A stretch of DNA of 64,000 nucleotides, taken from NCBI GenBank assembly GCA_963677605.2, contig CAXXDX010000006.1:992001-1056000 (forward strand), in the 5' to 3' direction. The DNA comes from JAGLOK01 sp963677605. Lineage in GTDB: Bacteria > Bacillota > Clostridia > Christensenellales > UMGS416. The position numbers were made by a program, and so were the translations under genes. Shown piece after piece: positions 62,326-64,000 of this stretch. The notes beneath the pieces are model-generated. The model did not search any database and had not been told where the DNA came from. It saw only the letters and a program-made list of their open reading frames with translations. Every line of letters begins with the position of its first letter. Position 1 is the first letter of the stretch.

Positions 62326-63522
62326 ATGGCAAAAATTCAAATGAAAACACCGTTGGTTGAAATCGACGGAGACGAAATGACAAGAGTCCTATGGCAGATG
62401 ATTAAAGACAAACTTCTCACTCCATTTATCGACCTTAAAACTGAGTATTATGACTTAGGTCTTGAATACAGAGACGAAACAGATGACAAAGTCACACACG
62501 ACTGTGCATTTGCAATCAAAAAATATGGAGTAGGCGTAAAGTGCGCAACTATTACACCAAACGCTCAGCGTGTTGAGGAATATGACCTCAAAGAAATGTG
62601 GAAGAGTCCCAACGGAACAATCCGCGGCATATTAAACGGCACAGTATTCCGTGCACCTATAATCGTTAAAAACATAAATGCTTATGTTCCGGCATGGACA
62701 AAACCTATCTATATGGGACGTCATGCATACGGTGACATCTACAATGCAGTGGAAGCTAAAGCTCCTATGGGAAGTGTAGCAAAGCTTGTAGTTGAAAAAG
62801 ACGGCGAAATAATAAGCAGCCAGGTAGTTGCTGAGTTTCCTGAAACAGGCGGTGTAGTAAGAGGAATGCACAACACCGACAAATCAATATCAGATTTTGC
62901 TCATGCTTGCTTTAAATTTGCGCTTGAAGAGAAAATCGATATGTGGTTCGGTACAAAAGACACCATTTCAAAAATATATCACCATGAGTTTAAGGACGTT
63001 TTCCAAGAGATTTATGATGAACATTACAAAGCAGACTTTGAAGCTGCTGGAATCGAATATTTCTACACACTTATTGATGACATAGTGGCACGCATCATTC
63101 GCTCCGAAGGCGGAATGCTTTGGGCTTGCATGAACTACGACGGCGACGTCATGAGCGACATGGTCGGCGCAGCATACGGGTCGATGCCGATGATGACTTC
63201 CGTTCTCGTTTCTCCTAACGGCGAATACGAATACGAAGCTGCTCACGGCACAGTTACCCGCCACTATTACCGCTATCTGAAAGGCGAAGAAACATCAACC
63301 AATCCGGTTGCAACAATCTTTGCTTGGACAGGTGCTCTCAATAAGCGCGGTGAGCTTGACGACACTCCGGAGCTTTGTGAATTTGCCAAGAAGCTTGAAA
63401 AGGCTACCATCGACACAATCGAAGGCGGCATCATGACCGGCGACCTTGCCTGCATTGCAGAAGGCAACGCGAAGAAAGTTCTTTCAAGCGAGTTTATGGA
63501 TGCAATAGCTTCGAGGCTGTAA
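62326..63522 (+). CDS. icd: NADP-dependent isocitrate dehydrogenase, homodimeric eukaryote-like type
   Basis: A 398-residue enzyme converting isocitrate to 2-oxoglutarate and CO2 with NADPH formation, supplying glutamate precursor. It is the type II (eukaryote-like, about 400-residue) form: VEIDGDEMTRVLWQMIKDKLL at the start, the substrate loop SPNGTIRGILNGT, the metal site YDGDVMSDMVGAAYGS and the NADP-binding EAAHGTVTRHYYRY. A GAGAGG site precedes the ATG. A GAGGCTGT/ACAGCCTC hairpin (63515-63532) overlaps the stop codon and may form part of a terminator. Confidence 0.96.
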   Translation: MAKIQMKTPLVEIDGDEMTRVLWQMIKDKLLTPFIDLKTEYYDLGLEYRDETDDKVTHDCAFAIKKYGVGVKCATITPNAQRVEEYDLKEMWKSPNGTIRGILNGTVFRAPIIVKNINAYVPAWTKPIYMGRHAYGDIYNAVEAKAPMGSVAKLVVEKDGEIISSQVVAEFPETGGVVRGMHNTDKSISDFAHACFKFALEEKIDMWFGTKDTISKIYHHEFKDVFQEIYDEHYKADFEAAGIEYFYTLIDDIVARIIRSEGGMLWACMNYDGDVMSDMVGAAYGSMPMMTSVLVSPNGEYEYEAAHGTVTRHYYRYLKGEETSTNPVATIFAWTGALNKRGELDDTPELCEFAKKLEKATIDTIEGGIMTGDLACIAEGNAKKVLSSEFMDAIASRL

Positions 63523-63952
63523 ACAGCCTCTTTCGGCTCTGAACTTTGTTCGTCGCCGAGCATCTTACAAAACAAGAAAAGTTCACTTCGCTCATGCTTT
63601 TTCATATTTTGCGCTTTATAGCGGTTTAGATAATGAATGTTGAAATTCCCGGCACATGTCCGGGAATTTTATTGTTCTTTGTGCTTTATTTTCTTGTCAA
63701 TAAGACGTGCACCCAAATGCCGTCATATGTTTTTAACTTTGCAAGCTCTTTCAGTAGCTGGGAAGTCGGCTAAAAAGATAAAGCCCGGCGGCGCTCGTGG
63801 TGCTTTGTCCGTTGCAGAGCCTAACGCAAACAGTCACATACCCTTCTTTATGAACTAAGCATGAAATAACATCTCCCCAATTGCTAAAACACTCAGTTTG
63901 TGGTACATTATATTCGCGCAAAAATCGCAATAATCCAACTTATAAGGTAAAT
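63523..63952. other. Intergenic region between icd and lepA
   Basis: This 430-base gap holds a terminator at 63643-63675 and a patch around 63760-63850 that is clearly richer in G and C than its surroundings. Short frames cross the patch on both strands, but none has a ribosome binding site or a known motif. The lepA promoter should lie in the last 100 bases. Confidence 0.5.
63643..63675 (+). terminator. Terminator between icd and lepA
   Basis: AAATTCCCGG (63643-63652) pairs perfectly with 63660-63669 around CACATGT and is followed by TTTTATTGTT. It is about 120 bases after icd and should end its transcript. Confidence 0.85.
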
Positions 63953-64000
63953 ATGAAGTTTAAAAAAGAACAAATCAGAAATTTCTGTATAATAGCCCAC
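63953..64000 (+). CDS. lepA: Elongation factor 4 LepA, first 16 codons (runs off right edge)
   Basis: An ATG at 63953 with AAGG upstream opens a frame ending IRNFCIIAH at the window edge. This is the N-terminal stretch of LepA, a translational GTPase that back-translocates stalled ribosomes, just before the GHIDHGKST-type P-loop. TypA and EF-G start differently (IRNIAIIAH in TypA), so LepA is favoured, though only 16 residues are visible. Confidence 0.8.
   Translation, partial: MKFKKEQIRNFCIIAH

Noticed and set aside
63637..63858. 73-residue open frame between icd and lepA
   Set aside because: It starts inside the terminator hairpin region, has no ribosome binding site and no recognisable motif; the minus strand is equally open across the GC-rich patch.

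Overview
The window is low-GC, densely coded DNA of a Gram-positive anaerobe, most likely a member of the class Clostridia (Bacillota). The reasons are AGGAGG-type ribosome binding sites, lipoprotein sugar-binding proteins with ABC permeases, YesM/YesN-type two-component systems with AraC output, an hrcA-grpE-dnaK-dnaJ cluster under a perfect CIRCE operator, and tRNA genes that encode CCA. Species cannot be read from the window.

Positions 1-40757 are an accessory carbohydrate-use region made of three parallel modules. Module A (1-12270, minus): a YesM/YesN pair, an MBL-fold hydrolase, two sugar ABC permeases, a GH127 beta-L-arabinofuranosidase and a sugar-binding lipoprotein, followed by a large GH106-like glycosidase that runs off the left edge. 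A plus-strand MFS gene (12430), an AraC regulator (13864) and a parallel beta-helix enzyme (14746) follow. Module B (16858-29529): a sugar-binding lipoprotein, LplB/LplC-type permeases, an esterase, a second MBL-fold protein, an MFS transporter and a domain-permuted GH3 on the minus strand, with a divergent YesM/YesN pair. Module C (29721-40757): lipoprotein, two permeases, a GH63/GH37-like glycosidase, a damaged URO-D-like gene and a zinc alcohol dehydrogenase on the minus strand, with a third divergent YesM/YesN pair. No ABC ATPase is encoded in any module, and no glycosidase carries a signal peptide. The organism therefore probably imports oligosaccharides and cuts them in the cytoplasm, energising the permeases with a shared MsmX-like ATPase encoded elsewhere. 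Arabinofuranosidase, a rhamnosidase-like enzyme and KduI/KduD (44679-46292) point to pectin-type plant glycans.

Positions 41029-41830 hold five tRNA genes (Leu-AAG on the minus strand; Val, Asp, Gly, Cys and Leu-UAA would make six in all, the last five on the plus strand), followed by a small repeat-rich element carrying a copy of a tRNA-Leu 3' end. Then come an FMN-dependent dehydrogenase, a membrane GGDEF protein, kduD-kduI with a divergent AraC regulator, a phosphatase and a frameshifted peptide-binding lipoprotein gene.

Positions 49521-64000 are conserved core: coaE, polA, tdk, mtaB, prmA, a small unknown gene, dnaJ, dnaK, grpE and hrcA on the minus strand, then icd and the first 16 codons of lepA on the plus strand.

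The most unusual features are an uninterrupted 87-base pyrimidine run at 32010-32096 next to a gene that needs three frame corrections within about 110 bases, the tRNA-tail element at 41883-42113, the permuted GH3, and the recurring pairing of cytoplasmic MBL-fold proteins with sugar import operons.
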